Shown here: one piece after another, positions 1 through 9,939 of the stretch
How positions within the stretch are numbered: the first letter of the stretch is position 1
Layout: each line of letters begins with the position of its first letter
Source: Dysgonamonadaceae bacterium
Lineage (GTDB): Bacteria; Bacteroidota; Bacteroidia; Bacteroidales; Azobacteroidaceae
Reading direction: 5' to 3'
NCBI GenBank assembly: GCA_031284225.1
Contig: JAITAH010000023.1
Location: forward strand, 1-9,939
Length of the DNA: 9,939 nucleotides
Position numbers and translations under genes: made by a program
Notes under the pieces: model-generated
Told to the model about the DNA's origin: nothing
The model's database searches: none
What the model saw: the letters and a program-made list of their open reading frames with translations, nothing else

Positions 1-7
1 TTTTGAT

Positions 8-2014
8 ATGTATAAAAATAGCTTGTTATCCGTATTCATCACATTCAGTATGTTTGCATGTACCCATTCGCCGAAAAAACCTGTCATTTCCCCGCAGGCT
101 GTTGATCAAGTAATCGCTACGCTTTCGGAGCGAGAGAATTCCGATCGGCCGTTGATTGAAAAAGGCGTTCATCAAGTAGCGCACCTTTGGCAGAAAACGG
201 ACGGAAGCGAAAACGATTTCATCCGCTATTGTACGGACAATTACATTGCCGACCCGGAAGAAAAGAAACAGGTTTTCCTCAAAATCAGCGATTACATGGA
301 AGCCATACAAGGGTACTTCAACGAAATGTCGCTGCAATTGCAACGAAATGTACAAGAAAAGACCGGCCCCTTGCATCCGATCGATGAACAATTCGCGGCA
401 TACAGTCCCAACACCCATCTCAGCGATGATTTTTACGCCAATAAACTGGCTTTTTTCATTGCGCTCAATTTTCCCCAATTATCGTTAGCGGAAAAAGAAG
501 CCTTGGGAAACGACCGCTTAGCCTGGGCTTATGCACGTTTGGGCGACTTGTTCACTTCCCGCATTCCGGCGGCGCTGCAACAAGCGTATTCGCAAGCCAA
601 CAGTAACGCCGATGTTTATATTTCCGCATACAATCTTTACGCCGGTCATCTGCTCAATAAAAACGGGGAAAAGCTTTTCCCGGAAGATATGATTTTACTT
701 GCGCACTGGAATTTACGGGACGAAATTAAGGCAAATTACAACAAAGGCTCCGAAGGATTGGATAAGCAGCAAATCCTTTATGAAGCTATGAAACGGATTA
801 TCTCGCAGGACATTCCGAAAGAAGCGATTAATTCCGGCGATTACGATTGGAATCCGTTTTCCAATACCCTTTACCAGGCGGGAAAACCCGTTACGGGAAC
901 GCCCGAAAACACCGTTCGTTACGAAAAATTCCTGAACAATTTCAAAGCTTTGCAAGCGATGGACGCTTATACAGGAAACACTTACATCGAACGCAGTTTT
1001 TCCGACGATATGGAAATAGCGGTGGAAGACGCCGAAGCGCTGTTGCGGAAATACCTTTCCGCGCCCGAAATGAAAACCATCGCACAAATCATTGAAAACC
1101 GTTTGGGACGAAAACTGCAAGCCTTCGATATCTGGTACGACGGCTTTAAACCTCGTAGCCTTTTGGACGAAGCGAAACTCAGCGAACAAACCCGTAAACT
1201 TTACCCCGACGCTACCGCTATGGAAAAACAACTGCCGGTCATCCTGACGCAATTAGGCTTCGACAAGGAGCGCGCCCGGTACATCGCCGAAAAAGTGGAG
1301 ATGGACGCCGCCCGCGGTTCCGGACATGCATGGGGAGCGGCAATGAAAGGTCAAAAAGCCCACCTCCGCACGCGAATTCCGGAAGAGGGCATGGATTACA
1401 AAGGCTACAACATTGCCATTCACGAATTTGGACACAACGTGGAACAAACGCTTTCCCTCTACGATGTGGATTACTACCTGTTGAACGGCGTTCCTAACAC
1501 CGCTTTTACCGAAGCGCTGGCTTTTGTATTCCAAAAACGCGATTTGGATCTATTGGGCGTCAAAAACAGCGACCCCGAAAAAGACGTTCTGGACGTTTTA
1601 GACAAAGCCTGGCATCTGTACGAAATCGCCGGCGTTTCCCTGCTGGATATTTCTGTATGGAAATGGCTTTACGCTCATCCCCAGGCGACGCCCGAACAGT
1701 TGAAACAAGCCACACAACAACTGGCTCTGGAAGTGTGGAACGAATATTACGCGCCGACGCTCGGCATACCAGACGAACCGGTGTTGGCCATTTATTCCCA
1801 TACCATCAGTTATCCGCTGTATTTATCCGCCTATTCGTTTGGGCACATCATTCAATTTCAATTAGAACAGCATTTGGCCGGACAGGATTTCGCCGGAGAA
1901 GTGGACCGGATTTTCCGTCTGGGACGTCTCACCCCCAATCAATGGATGTTGCAAGCTACCGGACAGTCGCTCTCGGTGGAACCTTTGTTGCAGGCGGTAC
2001 GGGAAATTCAATAA
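8..2014 (+). CDS. Probable lipoprotein zinc metallopeptidase, gluzincin (M2/M3-like)
   Basis: A 668-residue protein that probably hydrolyses peptides in the cell envelope with a zinc-dependent gluzincin mechanism. The zinc motif HEFGH lies at residues 472-476, so H472 and H476 would bind zinc and E473 would be the catalytic base. E502, 26 residues after the second His in TEALAF, is the likely third ligand. Near the C-terminus, H598 and Y609, the latter followed closely by IIQFQ, resemble the His/Tyr pair and the segment after it in M2 (angiotensin-converting enzyme type) peptidases; M3 oligopeptidases have a comparable arrangement. The N-terminus has a short hydrophobic stretch ending in MFAC, with Cys18 a plausible lipidation site though the lipobox is not ideal. 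No acidic residues follow the Cys, so the usual Bacteroidetes surface-export signal is absent and a periplasm-facing lipoprotein is likelier. Only 7 bases lie upstream, so the start rests on the signal peptide. The exact family is uncertain; the metallopeptidase call is firm. Confidence 0.82.
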   Translation: MYKNSLLSVFITFSMFACTHSPKKPVISPQAVDQVIATLSERENSDRPLIEKGVHQVAHLWQKTDGSENDFIRYCTDNYIADPEEKKQVFLKISDYMEAIQGYFNEMSLQLQRNVQEKTGPLHPIDEQFAAYSPNTHLSDDFYANKLAFFIALNFPQLSLAEKEALGNDRLAWAYARLGDLFTSRIPAALQQAYSQANSNADVYISAYNLYAGHLLNKNGEKLFPEDMILLAHWNLRDEIKANYNKGSEGLDKQQILYEAMKRIISQDIPKEAINSGDYDWNPFSNTLYQAGKPVTGTPENTVRYEKFLNNFKALQAMDAYTGNTYIERSFSDDMEIAVEDAEALLRKYLSAPEMKTIAQIIENRLGRKLQAFDIWYDGFKPRSLLDEAKLSEQTRKLYPDATAMEKQLPVILTQLGFDKERARYIAEKVEMDAARGSGHAWGAAMKGQKAHLRTRIPEEGMDYKGYNIAIHEFGHNVEQTLSLYDVDYYLLNGVPNTAFTEALAFVFQKRDLDLLGVKNSDPEKDVLDVLDKAWHLYEIAGVSLLDISVWKWLYAHPQATPEQLKQATQQLALEVWNEYYAPTLGIPDEPVLAIYSHTISYPLYLSAYSFGHIIQFQLEQHLAGQDFAGEVDRIFRLGRLTPNQWMLQATGQSLSVEPLLQAVREIQ

Positions 2015-2047
2015 CATTTGATCTATAAAATTATCATTGATGAAATT

Positions 2048-2764
2048 ATGAAAACAGAATTGTTTTACGCCCATACCCGCGGGCACAAAAATCATGGTTG
2101 GCTGGATACTCGCCACACTTTCAGTTTCGCCAATTACTACAATCCCGAACGCATCCATTTCGGCGCGTTACGGGTGGTGAACGACGATATCGTCATGGGG
2201 GGCGAAGGTTTCGGCACGCATCCTCACGACAATATGGAAATTATTTCCATCCCTTTGTCCGGAGCTTTGCAACATCGCGACAGCATGGGCAACGGCAGCA
2301 TTATCCGGGCAGGAGAAGTACAAGTAATGAGCGCAGGTACCGGCATTACCCACAGCGAGTTTAATGCCGATCCGGAAGAAGCCGTCAACTTTTTCCAAAT
2401 CTGGGTTCTTCCCAATAAACAAAATGTCAACCCTCGTTATGGTCAGCAAAAATTCGATTTTGCAGCTAATAAGAATCAGCTAACGCAAATTGTATCGCCC
2501 AACCCAAACGATGAAGGCTTGTGGGTTCATCAAGACGCCTGGTTCTTTATTGGCATATATGACAAAGGAATAACTTTCGATTATTCATTTCAAAAAACGG
2601 GAAACGGGCTTTTCGCTATGGTTATCGAAGGGGAATTTACCCTGGCCGAACAGCTTTTGAAGCGACGCGACGCTATCGGTATTACCGAAACCGACAAAGT
2701 TGCTATCCAAGCCGAATCGGAAAACGCCCGGATACTGTTAATCGAAACGCCAATGCATATCTGA
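2048..2764 (+). CDS. Pirin family protein (bicupin, YhhW-like)
   Basis: A 238-residue cytoplasmic protein of the pirin family, a double cupin fold that binds one metal ion, usually iron. The N-terminal cupin has all four expected metal ligands: H58 and H60 in THPHDNME, and H102 and E104 in GITHSEF. The opening region with HGWLDTRHTFSFANYY is typical of the family, and the length matches single-copy bacterial pirins. Some bacterial members, such as E. coli YhhW, degrade quercetin in vitro, but the physiological role is generally unknown and I infer no specific substrate. The ATG at 2048 is chosen because the family motif starts right after it. An in-frame TTG at 2018 would add ten residues without family character, and the ATG at 2040 is out of frame. 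The gene follows the metallopeptidase by 33 bases on the same strand, so co-transcription is plausible, but no functional link between them is known to me. Confidence 0.93.
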   Translation: MKTELFYAHTRGHKNHGWLDTRHTFSFANYYNPERIHFGALRVVNDDIVMGGEGFGTHPHDNMEIISIPLSGALQHRDSMGNGSIIRAGEVQVMSAGTGITHSEFNADPEEAVNFFQIWVLPNKQNVNPRYGQQKFDFAANKNQLTQIVSPNPNDEGLWVHQDAWFFIGIYDKGITFDYSFQKTGNGLFAMVIEGEFTLAEQLLKRRDAIGITETDKVAIQAESENARILLIETPMHI

Positions 2765-2786
2765 TGTTTGTCGGTTACTCGATTTT
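2765..2786. other. 22-base gap between convergent genes
   Basis: The pirin stop (plus strand) and the smaller GH51 stop (minus strand) are only 22 bases apart. The gap is short and T-rich, with a run of six T at 2783-2788 as read on the plus strand, but I see no stable GC-rich hairpin before it. Either termination happens inside the coding ends or the two transcripts overlap at their 3' ends. Confidence 0.5.
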
Positions 2787-4325
2787 TTATTCAATTTCGA
2801 GCAACACCACCGATTGAGCAGGCAAAGAAACGCTCAATTTTCCGCCGGATAATTTGGCGTCTTTAAAATCTTTTATGCTTACAGTATTCGGTTTTTCAAA
2901 CGTATTGTAATCATTGATTTTAGCAGACGTCAAAATTTTACCGGAAACTTTTTTCGTTACAACGCCCCGAAATTCCGTTTCGATGTTTTGCGCCTGATTC
3001 GGATCAACGTTTACCAGCGTAATATGGATCCTTCCCGATACGTCTTTGGATGCCGAAACGCTGATTGCATTCATTTTTCTGCCGTTCTGTTCGTATGTGT
3101 TGCTCACGAGAGAAACCGGCAACAGGGTTGCGTCCTGATGAACTTTATAGAGGTAATATACCCAATAAGTCGGCGTAAGCAACATTTTTTCATTATCCGT
3201 CAGGATAACCGCTTGCAATACATTGACGGTTTGGGCAATGTTAGCCATTTTCACGCGATCGCAATGCGCATTGAAAATATTCAGATTGATGGCGGCCAAA
3301 ATGGCGTCGCGCAAAGTATTTTGCTGATAGAGAAATCCGGGATTGGTTCCGGGTTCTACATCCGTCCAAATACCCCATTCGTCGGTCATGAGGCCGATTC
3401 GTTTTCCCGGATCGTATTTGTCCATAATGGTCGAATGATGAGTAATCAGTTCTTCCATGAAAAGTGTATTCCAAAGAGTGTTGAAATATTCGGTTTCGTC
3501 AAATTGCGTGGCCGAACCTTTTTTGCCCCAGTTGCCGGAAGGAATGGTGTAATAATGCAGCGACAAACCTTGCATTTGGCGGCCAACGTTTTTCATCACG
3601 GTTTCCGTCCAGTTGTAATCGGCAGAGTTTGCTCCGCAAGCGATTTTATACAAGCGATTGTCTCCATAATTGCGACAGTAAGTAGCATAACGGCGGTATT
3701 GATCGGCATAAAAATCCGGAGTCATATTTCCGCCACAGCCCCAGCTTTCATTGCCTACGCCCCAAAACTGCACTTTCCAAGGTTTTTCGCGTCCGTTTTG
3801 TTTGCGTAAATTCGACATCGGACTTTCGCCGTCGAACGTGATGTATTCGACCCACTTTGACATTTCTTCCACACTTCCGCTCCCAAGATTACCGGAAATA
3901 TACGGTTCGCAACCTAATTGTTCGCAGAGATCGAGAAATTCGTGCGTGCCGAAACTGTTGTCTTCGGTTACGCCGCCCCAATGCGTATTGACCATTTTCG
4001 GACGTTTATCGCGCGGGCCGATACCGTCCATCCAATGATATTCATCGGCAAAACAACCGCCCGGCCAACGAAGATTGGGAATTTGAATGTCTTTCAGCGC
4101 TTTAATTACATCGTTGCGAATTCCGCGGGTGTTGGGAATCGGAGAATCCTCGCCAACCCAATAACCGCCGTAAATACAATGTCCGAGATGTTCGGAAAAA
4201 TGTCCGTAGATGTGTTTACTGATGGTTTCCTTACCTTGATCGGTATTGACTATCAACTTGTTTTGCGCCTGGATCGAAATAATTCCGAACAGCGCCAGGG
4301 TAAAAATTAGAACTACTTTTTTCAT
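2787..4325 (-). CDS. Secreted GH51 alpha-L-arabinofuranosidase (short form)
   Basis: A 512-residue glycoside hydrolase family 51 enzyme that should remove terminal alpha-L-arabinofuranose from arabinan side chains, arabino-oligosaccharides or arabinoxylan with retention of configuration. The N-terminus (MKK, then a hydrophobic stretch ending IQAQ) is a Sec signal peptide with probable cleavage near residue 20, placing the enzyme in the periplasm or outside. A TIM barrel covers about residues 22-385, with YGHFSEH at 40-46 and [10 protein letters not shown] at 85-94, both GH51 hallmarks. The acid/base is E193 in GVGNESWG and the nucleophile is E316 in TDEWG, with the usual order and spacing. 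The remainder is the C-terminal beta-sandwich domain, ending in SVVLLEIE. The length is normal for the family. The start is the ATG at 4325; an upstream in-frame TTG at 4334 adds three residues before the signal peptide and is unlikely. It is the last gene of the minus-strand operon, 58 bases after the larger GH51 gene. Precise linkage preference cannot be read from sequence. Confidence 0.94.
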   Translation of the reverse strand: MKKVVLIFTLALFGIISIQAQNKLIVNTDQGKETISKHIYGHFSEHLGHCIYGGYWVGEDSPIPNTRGIRNDVIKALKDIQIPNLRWPGGCFADEYHWMDGIGPRDKRPKMVNTHWGGVTEDNSFGTHEFLDLCEQLGCEPYISGNLGSGSVEEMSKWVEYITFDGESPMSNLRKQNGREKPWKVQFWGVGNESWGCGGNMTPDFYADQYRRYATYCRNYGDNRLYKIACGANSADYNWTETVMKNVGRQMQGLSLHYYTIPSGNWGKKGSATQFDETEYFNTLWNTLFMEELITHHSTIMDKYDPGKRIGLMTDEWGIWTDVEPGTNPGFLYQQNTLRDAILAAINLNIFNAHCDRVKMANIAQTVNVLQAVILTDNEKMLLTPTYWVYYLYKVHQDATLLPVSLVSNTYEQNGRKMNAISVSASKDVSGRIHITLVNVDPNQAQNIETEFRGVVTKKVSGKILTSAKINDYNTFEKPNTVSIKDFKDAKLSGGKLSVSLPAQSVVLLEIE

Positions 4326-4383
4326 GTGTATCAAATTTAAATATTTTCTTTTTTATTAGAATGAATCATCTACATTTATCAGT

Positions 4384-6360
4384 TTATGACTTTATAAATT
4401 TATAAATAACAAACGTATAAGGCGCAACTTCAACATCCAGTCGTTTACCGTCGATGGTTACGCTATTTTCCTGCGGGCGGATCAACGCCGGTTGATCAAG
4501 CGTATTATCCTGTTCCAAGACTTCGGATTGTAAGCGAATGCAAGTTCCGTTCGTCAAACGTTCATTCTTTTTTAATCCGTCGAACGACAACGAAACCGGT
4601 TGAGTCGTACCGGAAGTATTTATCACTTTGACGATGACCGCATTACCGGATTTATCCCATACTGCGCTCGCAAAAAGTCCGTTTTGGTCTTCGTTTCCCG
4701 CCACCGGTTTTCCGTTCATAGTCAACGAAAGCACGTTGGTTCCGCGGTTTTGGGCATACAATTGCTGAACATAATAACTGGCGGAGCGAACGCTGTTCAG
4801 ATTATCGAACCAAATCAGGTCGGGGCGCCATTGCCAGCCATCTACATGAGCAAACAGGGGCGCATAGGTGGCCATGTGAACCACATCTGCATTCCGTTCC
4901 AAACCGGTCATAAAAGCGGCCTCCAAAAGGGAAGCATAGAAATGGTTCCATTTTTTACCTTTCCCGTGACAGGCATATTCGCCGGCAAAAACTTTCGGGC
5001 CGCGACGATCGTAATTGTCGTAACGGTTACCCTGACTTAGAAACCAGCTTTCGGGACGATAAAAATGTTCGTCCACCAAATCTACTTGCAAACGTTTCAT
5101 TTCCGGCCACAAATAATCAAATTGAGCGCCTTCCGAATCGGGACCGGAACTGCCGATGATCCGGATTTCCGGATAAGACTTCCGGATGGCTTTGATAAAC
5201 GGTTCGAGATGTTCGGGATATTCAGGACCCCATTGTTCGTTGCCTATGGCTAAAAATTTCAGATTAAACGGAGCCGGATGTCCCATCTCTGCACGAATTT
5301 TTCCCCAGGTCGAATGAGCGTCGCCATTAGCAAATTCAATCAAATCCAATGCATCCTGAATATAGGGTTGTAATTCTGCAACAGGCACATGCGCTTGAGG
5401 ATGATTGTTTTGGAATTGGCAAGCCAATCCGCAACTCACTACGGGCAAAGGCTCGGCGCCAATATCTTCCGACAACAGGAAAAATTCGTAAAACCCCAAC
5501 CCGTAACTTTGGTAATAATCGGAATAAAAGCGATGTGGAAACGTATAATGCCAGCGATTTTCGTTCAACGGACGATTTTCAATCGGGCCGATGGTGTTTT
5601 TCCAGTTATAGCGCGTTTCTAAATCCGTTCCTTCGACAATACATCCACCCGGAAAACGGAAAACGCCCGGATGCAAATCGGCCAATGCCTGCACCAAATC
5701 TTTACGCAATCCGTTCTCCCGTTTTTTCCACGTATCGACCGGAAACAAGGATACATGCTCCAAATCAATCGGATTCGGCGATGCGAGAAAGATACGAAGC
5801 GTCGCCTGCGCATCCGTTGTTCGAGGTTTTAGCGTTACCTGGTATTTTTTCCATACCTTGGAATCCAAAATCAAATCCTGTGCCGCCAAAATATGGGCTT
5901 CTGCGCTATTGCGAGGCTGAACCAGTTCTACTTGGATTTTGGACGCAGGGCTTCCTTCCGGCAAACGCGCCCAAACCGAAAAACGATACTCTTCCCCCTC
6001 TTTAACGCCAATACCGAAATAACCTTCATTTTCAATGCATGTCCGTTTGTGCGGATGACCGGGGTCGGAAAGTCGTACATAATGCGAGTTTCTTTCAAAC
6101 GGCCCGCCGGTCAGGACTTCTACCCCGCCGGATGTTTTCCATCCCATCAAATGTTGCGGAAATTCGAACGAACGGTTTTTGATCAATTCGGCATACAAAC
6201 CGCCATCGGCGCCATAATTAATATCTTCAAAAAATACGCCGTACAGAGTGGGTTGTATCACTGCTTTCAGCGCTTGGACGTTTATCGCCATTTCGTTTGT
6301 TTGTCCGGAAACTTCGGATACGGCAAAAAATGCCGCTATCATTAACAGTTTGTATTTCAT
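4384..6360 (-). CDS. Secreted GH51 alpha-L-arabinofuranosidase with CBM4/9-like module (long form)
   Basis: A 658-residue GH51 exo-enzyme predicted to release arabinofuranose from plant arabinans or arabinoxylans. The signal peptide (MKYKLL to VSG, then Gln at residue 20) indicates export. After a GH51 opening (YGVFFEDINYGADGGLYAEL, 40-59) comes a beta-rich stretch at about residues 74-220 that looks like the CBM4/9-type module in the long GH51 architecture also known from plant ASD1-type enzymes. The barrel resumes with FRFPGGC. The acid/base is E375 in AIGNEQWG and the nucleophile E461 in FAGEYACH. A C-terminal beta-sandwich ends in APYTFVIYKF. The start is the ATG at 6360, 7 bases after the GH43 stop; a longer reading frame beginning at 6462 would overlap the GH43 coding end and put 34 non-signal residues before the signal peptide. 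It is the middle gene of the operon. Its architecture differs from the neighbouring short GH51, suggesting the two act on different branches or polymers; that is inference. Confidence 0.93.
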   Translation of the reverse strand: MKYKLLMIAAFFAVSEVSGQTNEMAINVQALKAVIQPTLYGVFFEDINYGADGGLYAELIKNRSFEFPQHLMGWKTSGGVEVLTGGPFERNSHYVRLSDPGHPHKRTCIENEGYFGIGVKEGEEYRFSVWARLPEGSPASKIQVELVQPRNSAEAHILAAQDLILDSKVWKKYQVTLKPRTTDAQATLRIFLASPNPIDLEHVSLFPVDTWKKRENGLRKDLVQALADLHPGVFRFPGGCIVEGTDLETRYNWKNTIGPIENRPLNENRWHYTFPHRFYSDYYQSYGLGFYEFFLLSEDIGAEPLPVVSCGLACQFQNNHPQAHVPVAELQPYIQDALDLIEFANGDAHSTWGKIRAEMGHPAPFNLKFLAIGNEQWGPEYPEHLEPFIKAIRKSYPEIRIIGSSGPDSEGAQFDYLWPEMKRLQVDLVDEHFYRPESWFLSQGNRYDNYDRRGPKVFAGEYACHGKGKKWNHFYASLLEAAFMTGLERNADVVHMATYAPLFAHVDGWQWRPDLIWFDNLNSVRSASYYVQQLYAQNRGTNVLSLTMNGKPVAGNEDQNGLFASAVWDKSGNAVIVKVINTSGTTQPVSLSFDGLKKNERLTNGTCIRLQSEVLEQDNTLDQPALIRPQENSVTIDGKRLDVEVAPYTFVIYKFIKS

Positions 6361-6367
6361 ATAGTTT

Positions 6368-7852
6368 TCAATTAATTTTCTTTCCCCAGACCGAACGGCC
6401 TTTGGCGTCCAATCCTGTAAATAAAATCGTTTCTTTTTCATTTTCCCAATCATGACCTGCAAAAATAATCAAATCTTTAATATTTTCATCATCTATCCTG
6501 ATATTTAAAAGCTGTTTAGCATCCGAAAATTGCCATTTTCCCCGGTTGGGGATGTTTCCGTTATGATCTAACACCCAACGAGCAGAAACATTACATTCGT
6601 TGATTTGGAGTCCGCTTTCACCCGGCAACACTTGGCCGGCTTCGAGATTGCGCTTGCCTACAGGCTCCCAAACGCGGATAATTTCCCATTCCCCGGCCAT
6701 ATCGGCTGAACGGAAACGTTGTGACGGAGTTCCCGCATATCGTTCCGGCGACACTACCGGCCAACCACTGCGCGTAAAAAAGACTTGACGTACATGCAAG
6801 ACCATCAGCATATTGTACGGCGACAAACGCGCTTGATGCAGCATAAAAAATTGGCCGTCCCCGTCGTTCACGATTCCGCAATGTCCGGTTCCCGCCCACC
6901 CCGGATGATTTTCGAAGCGATACGGAGCAGTCAATAAGGGGAAATGATTGAGGGTATCTTTGATATTCAATCCGTCGAAATCAAAAAACGGACCTTCCGG
7001 CTTGTCCGAACGGCCTACTCTCACATTGTAGGTGGTCATCAACGGATCGTAGGAAGAAAAAAGAAAATATTTCTTCAATTCGGGATGATATATAATTTCC
7101 GGCGCTTCCAGATTGTCTTTCGTATAATTCGCCCGCCGGGCAATCAGACGACCCTGATCGTTTTCCCTGACGGGCAATCCCGTTTCAGGGTTCAGCTCGA
7201 CACAATAAAGGCCGCCGAAAAACGAACCGTAATGCATCCACCAGCGTCCGGTTCGGGGGTCTTCCACAATGCTCGGATCAATTGCGTTCATCAGGCTTTC
7301 ATTACTGGTTTTCACCACGCAACCTTTCTGTACCCAAGGTCCTTCGGGCGAAGCCGATTCCGCCAAACCGATGTATGAGGCTTGCTTACCGAAGGCCGAA
7401 ACACAAAAATACAACCGGTAAATAGTTTGGTAAGGCATAATATAGGGCGCCCAAATATTGACAGCGCCTCTTCCATTCGTTTGATTTCTTACCCAGCTAA
7501 CCGCTTCTTCGGGAATATTCGGAAAAGCCCAGCCGACAAATTCCCAGTTCACCAAATCTTTGGAACGACGTACCTGGATGTAGCCTAAAGGCACCCCTTT
7601 TTCCAAAGCCTCTTTTTTGTTTTCGGCAAAAATGGCGTCCGTCGAATACACATAATAATAATCGCCGATTTTTTTACAAGCCGGGTCATGCACATTATAG
7701 GCGCCCCACTCCTTATAATGTTCCATTGACGACAAGTCGAAATAATTGTCTTTCCAGGGATTTTCTTTTTCTTTTAAAGTAAAAAGCGATTGCCCACTGC
7801 AAGTTATAAAAGCAAACCAAACAAACCCCGATAAAAGAAATAAATTTTTCAT
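6368..7852 (-). CDS. Secreted GH43 endo-arabinanase-like enzyme
   Basis: A 494-residue glycoside hydrolase family 43 enzyme, most likely cutting alpha-1,5-linked arabinan with inversion of configuration. The five-bladed propeller spans about residues 45-370. Its three catalytic carboxylates are visible: D56 in VHDPA (base), D192 in AIDPSI (pKa modulator) and E249 in LEAPEII (acid). H324 in GTGHCG fits the conserved His near the bound calcium of two-domain arabinanases, and GWPVVSPERYAG at the propeller end is typical of that group. Residues from about 375 form a second beta-rich domain, as in the B. subtilis Abn2 type, so that type is the best guess rather than an arabinofuranosidase or xylosidase. 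The N-terminus (MKNLFLLSGF, ending SGQ at 19-21) is a signal peptide; Cys18 after Thr is a poor lipobox, so plain Sec export is favoured. The ATG at 7852 is chosen because the open frame up to 7993 encodes 47 residues without any family or signal character. It is the first gene of the operon. Confidence 0.9.
   Translation of the reverse strand: MKNLFLLSGFVWFAFITCSGQSLFTLKEKENPWKDNYFDLSSMEHYKEWGAYNVHDPACKKIGDYYYVYSTDAIFAENKKEALEKGVPLGYIQVRRSKDLVNWEFVGWAFPNIPEEAVSWVRNQTNGRGAVNIWAPYIMPYQTIYRLYFCVSAFGKQASYIGLAESASPEGPWVQKGCVVKTSNESLMNAIDPSIVEDPRTGRWWMHYGSFFGGLYCVELNPETGLPVRENDQGRLIARRANYTKDNLEAPEIIYHPELKKYFLFSSYDPLMTTYNVRVGRSDKPEGPFFDFDGLNIKDTLNHFPLLTAPYRFENHPGWAGTGHCGIVNDGDGQFFMLHQARLSPYNMLMVLHVRQVFFTRSGWPVVSPERYAGTPSQRFRSADMAGEWEIIRVWEPVGKRNLEAGQVLPGESGLQINECNVSARWVLDHNGNIPNRGKWQFSDAKQLLNIRIDDENIKDLIIFAGHDWENEKETILFTGLDAKGRSVWGKKIN

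Positions 7853-9939
<2,087 letters not shown>

Noticed and set aside
713..1252. Open frame of 179 codons antisense to the metallopeptidase
   Set aside because: It is nested opposite a supported gene and its translation has no motif; it is likely a shadow frame.
2689..2776. 10-base inverted repeat across the pirin 3' end (2689-2698 and 2767-2776) as a terminator
   Set aside because: The loop would be 68 bases and the left arm is inside coding sequence; the match does not extend, so a functional terminator is not supported.
2988..3809. Open frame of 273 codons antisense to the short GH51 gene
   Set aside because: It lies wholly inside a gene with intact catalytic motifs, has no family character, signal or start context, and looks like a by-product of codon use on the other strand.
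4332..4339. Perfect -7-like element (TAAATTTG on the minus strand) just before the short GH51 gene
   Set aside because: It has no TTTG about 20 bases upstream, lies in a very AT-rich gap where such matches arise by chance, and would give an almost leaderless transcript.
5349..6005. Open frame of 218 codons antisense to the long GH51 gene
   Set aside because: It is fully nested opposite a well-supported gene and its translation, rich in Pro, Arg and Asn, has no recognisable domain.

Overview
The window looks like a chromosomal segment of a Bacteroidetes bacterium, probably order Bacteroidales. The signs are a good Bacteroidetes-type promoter (TTTG, 20 bases, TAnnTTTG) in front of gyrB, AT-rich leaders mostly without Shine-Dalgarno motifs, signal peptides ending just before Gln, and a GH43/GH51 arabinan-degrading gene set of the kind common in this phylum. 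I cannot name a genus from the sequence alone.

The layout has three blocks. (1) Positions 8-2764, plus strand: a probable lipoprotein zinc metallopeptidase of the gluzincin type (HEFGH motif), followed 33 bases later by a pirin-family cupin protein. (2) Positions 2787-7852, minus strand, read from right to left: a secreted GH43 endo-arabinanase-like enzyme, a large secreted GH51 arabinofuranosidase with a probable inserted carbohydrate-binding module, and a smaller secreted GH51 arabinofuranosidase. Gaps of 7 and 58 bases suggest one transcript. (3) Positions 8150-9939, plus strand: the first 596 codons of gyrB (DNA gyrase subunit B), cut by the window edge.

The three glycoside hydrolases form a coherent set. 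The GH43 enzyme would cut the alpha-1,5-arabinan backbone, while the two GH51 enzymes would release arabinose from side chains or short oligosaccharides. The operon is bounded on both sides by genes on the other strand (gyrB divergent, pirin convergent), so it appears complete with three genes. It has no SusC/SusD pair, transporter or regulator of its own in view.

The 297-base region between the GH43 gene and gyrB carries a clear promoter for gyrB, but no perfect promoter match for the arabinan operon. I found no RNA genes, insertion sequences, CRISPR arrays or large repeats. Most of the window is ordinary chromosomal content. I see no convincing undescribed system. The points most worth a second look are the divergent metallopeptidase and the self-contained arabinan operon.
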